A DNA stretch of 53,692 nt from an uncultured Myxococcales bacterium. Lineage in GTDB: Bacteria > Myxococcota_A > UBA9042 > DTJE01. The notes under the pieces were generated by a model. The model was not told where the DNA came from and ran no database searches. It was given only the letters and a program-made list of their open reading frames with translations. The stretch lies in contig CAIZWN010000074.1 in NCBI GenBank assembly GCA_903936705.1, positions 1 through 53,692 of the forward strand, given 5' to 3'. A program made the translations under genes and the position numbers. Positions 52,731-53,692 of the stretch are shown here, piece after piece (the first letter of the stretch is position 1; every line of letters starts with the position of its first letter).

Positions 52731-53692
52731 TCAGCCAGAACCCGCGGGTACATGCACCACTATCGCATGCACCCTGGCCCGCGTCAGCCCCACATACATC
52801 ACCTGGTCAAGGTGGGCCGGCGATAACTCGTCCACGTCGGCCAGGATGACAACCGCTCGCTCGAGACCCTTGAACCTGTGGACGGTCTGGACGACGACGA
52901 TCTGGTTGACGGCGGGGTCGCGGGTAATGGGGAAGATGCCCAGCTTCTCGACCTTGTCCAACCCTGAATGCGCCAGCGCCCGGCCGGTCAGGATCGCTAT
53001 GTCGCCGGGCTGAATGCCTTCCTCGCGAATCAGGCGGTGCAGCAGTTTTCCCAGGGCGGGCAGCAGGTCGTCCAGCGTCGGGATTTGCAGGCGTTCGACC
53101 TCCCGGCCCTCGGGGCCGATGGCTTCCACGGGCTCGCCGCGGAAGTATTTCAGGGCGGCGCGGTGGATGCATTGGGTGTTGCGAAGGTTCTTTGTCAGCG
53201 GCACCTCGACCATTCCGGCCGGCAGCCCGCCGGGACGCGAGTAGATCTGCTGGTTGGCGTCCAGAAAAAGGTAAACGATGCCTTCGGTCGGGTCGGCCAG
53301 ACTTAACAGCAGGGGCTCCCACCAGTGCTGGTGGAAATCCTGGGCCTCGTCGACCACGATGGCGTCAAAGCGGCGGTCGGGCATCCGGTCCAGCGCATCC
53401 AGCAGGAACCATGGGTGTTCGTCGCGGAAATAGCGGGCCAGTTCAGTCTGCCCCTGGACGTTTTCCAGGATGGGCAGGCCGGCTTCCTTTGCCAGGTCGT
53501 GACATAGGGTGTTGAAGGTCGCGACTGTGACGCCGGGCACCCCGGCCAGGCTGCCAGACAGGAAGGCGGCCAGGGGGCGGTTAAAGCAGGTCAGCAGCAC
53601 CCGAAATCCCTGTTTGCCCAGGCGACGGGCCTTTTCCACGGCCAGGATCGTCTTGCCGGTGCCGGCGGCGCCCCGGACCATCACGCGAGGCA
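52731..53692 (-). CDS. Superfamily I (UvrD-like) helicase, 5' end outside the window
   Basis: The frame is open to the right edge, so the start is off the window; at least 320 residues are visible. Walker A GAAGTGKTILA, a Walker B DEAQDF, the NLRNTQ motif, QTVHRFKGLERAVVIL and YVGLTRARVHAIVV are the ordered motifs of a short UvrD-like helicase. It resembles helicases that carry an N-terminal NERD nuclease domain, which would lie to the right and cannot be seen. It could act in DNA repair or defence. The partial copy at 50337-50580 derives from this gene or a close relative. Confidence 0.85.
   Translation of the reverse strand, partial: PRVMVRGAAGTGKTILAVEKARRLGKQGFRVLLTCFNRPLAAFLSGSLAGVPGVTVATFNTLCHDLAKEAGLPILENVQGQTELARYFRDEHPWFLLDALDRMPDRRFDAIVVDEAQDFHQHWWEPLLLSLADPTEGIVYLFLDANQQIYSRPGGLPAGMVEVPLTKNLRNTQCIHRAALKYFRGEPVEAIGPEGREVERLQIPTLDDLLPALGKLLHRLIREEGIQPGDIAILTGRALAHSGLDKVEKLGIFPITRDPAVNQIVVVQTVHRFKGLERAVVILADVDELSPAHLDQVMYVGLTRARVHAIVVHVPAGSG

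Overview
The window is high-GC DNA with bacterial gene structure: clear Shine-Dalgarno sites, ATGA stop/start overlaps and lipoprotein signal peptides. It looks like a Myxococcota-type ('deltaproteobacterial') genome. It carries many large secreted lipoproteins, DUF4215-type CGDG...CDDGN cysteine-rich repeats, choice-of-anchor (ASH-like) domains, a DUF4157 protein and a sigma-54 regulator remnant. The phylum is inferred from this gene content only. I saw no rRNA, tRNA, CRISPR array or insertion sequence with recognisable ends.

Layout. (1) 136-975: a GAF/sigma-54 activator cut off inside its AAA+ domain. (2) 1245-7306: three secreted lipoproteins. These are a 1036-aa protein with a hydrophobic stretch and a coiled coil, an ASH-domain protein and a beta-propeller-like protein. 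(3) 7463-18491, minus strand: a compact respiratory complex I operon, nuoA-B-CD-H-I-J-K-L-M-N, with a good sigma-70-type promoter upstream of nuoA and no nuoE, nuoF or nuoG. (4) 18674-31915, plus strand: a Cys-rich M30-like metalloprotease, a pyrophosphate-type phosphofructokinase, an EEP-phosphodiesterase/ceramidase-like fusion, a 1150-aa DUF4157 protein with a phospholipase-C-like core, and a protein with twelve Cys-rich repeats and a C-type lectin domain. (5) 32043-34817: a candidate peptide-modification locus. A 204-aa precursor-like protein with tandem Tyr-Met-x-Pro-Asp motifs is followed by a radical SAM/SPASM enzyme and a small VOC-family protein. A secreted eight-cysteine peptide is divergently transcribed. 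(6) 35122-39010: a tightly coupled three-gene set of MoxR-type AAA+ ATPase, unknown protein and DUF2201-like HExxH/VWA protein. (7) 39064-53692: a defence-like region with a DUF2281/PIN toxin-antitoxin pair, a lower-GC single-polypeptide restriction-modification enzyme, an AddAB-like helicase-nuclease pair, small unknown proteins, an HNH-like nuclease and a superfamily I helicase running off the right edge. A decayed, internally deleted copy of that helicase lies at about 50337-50570.

How the parts may work together. Complex I is housekeeping energy metabolism; its NADH-input module must be encoded elsewhere or be replaced by another donor. The secreted lipoproteins and hydrolases suggest an organism that degrades or interacts with other cells, including lipid-rich ones. 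The radical SAM enzyme probably modifies the adjacent repeat protein. The right third looks like an accessory defence region.

The strongest candidates for something undescribed are the YMxPD-repeat/radical SAM locus, the phosphodiesterase-ceramidase fusion, whose expected ceramidase serine appears to be alanine, and the DUF4157 phospholipase-like protein with three helical repeats. All functions were read from sequence motifs without database searches.
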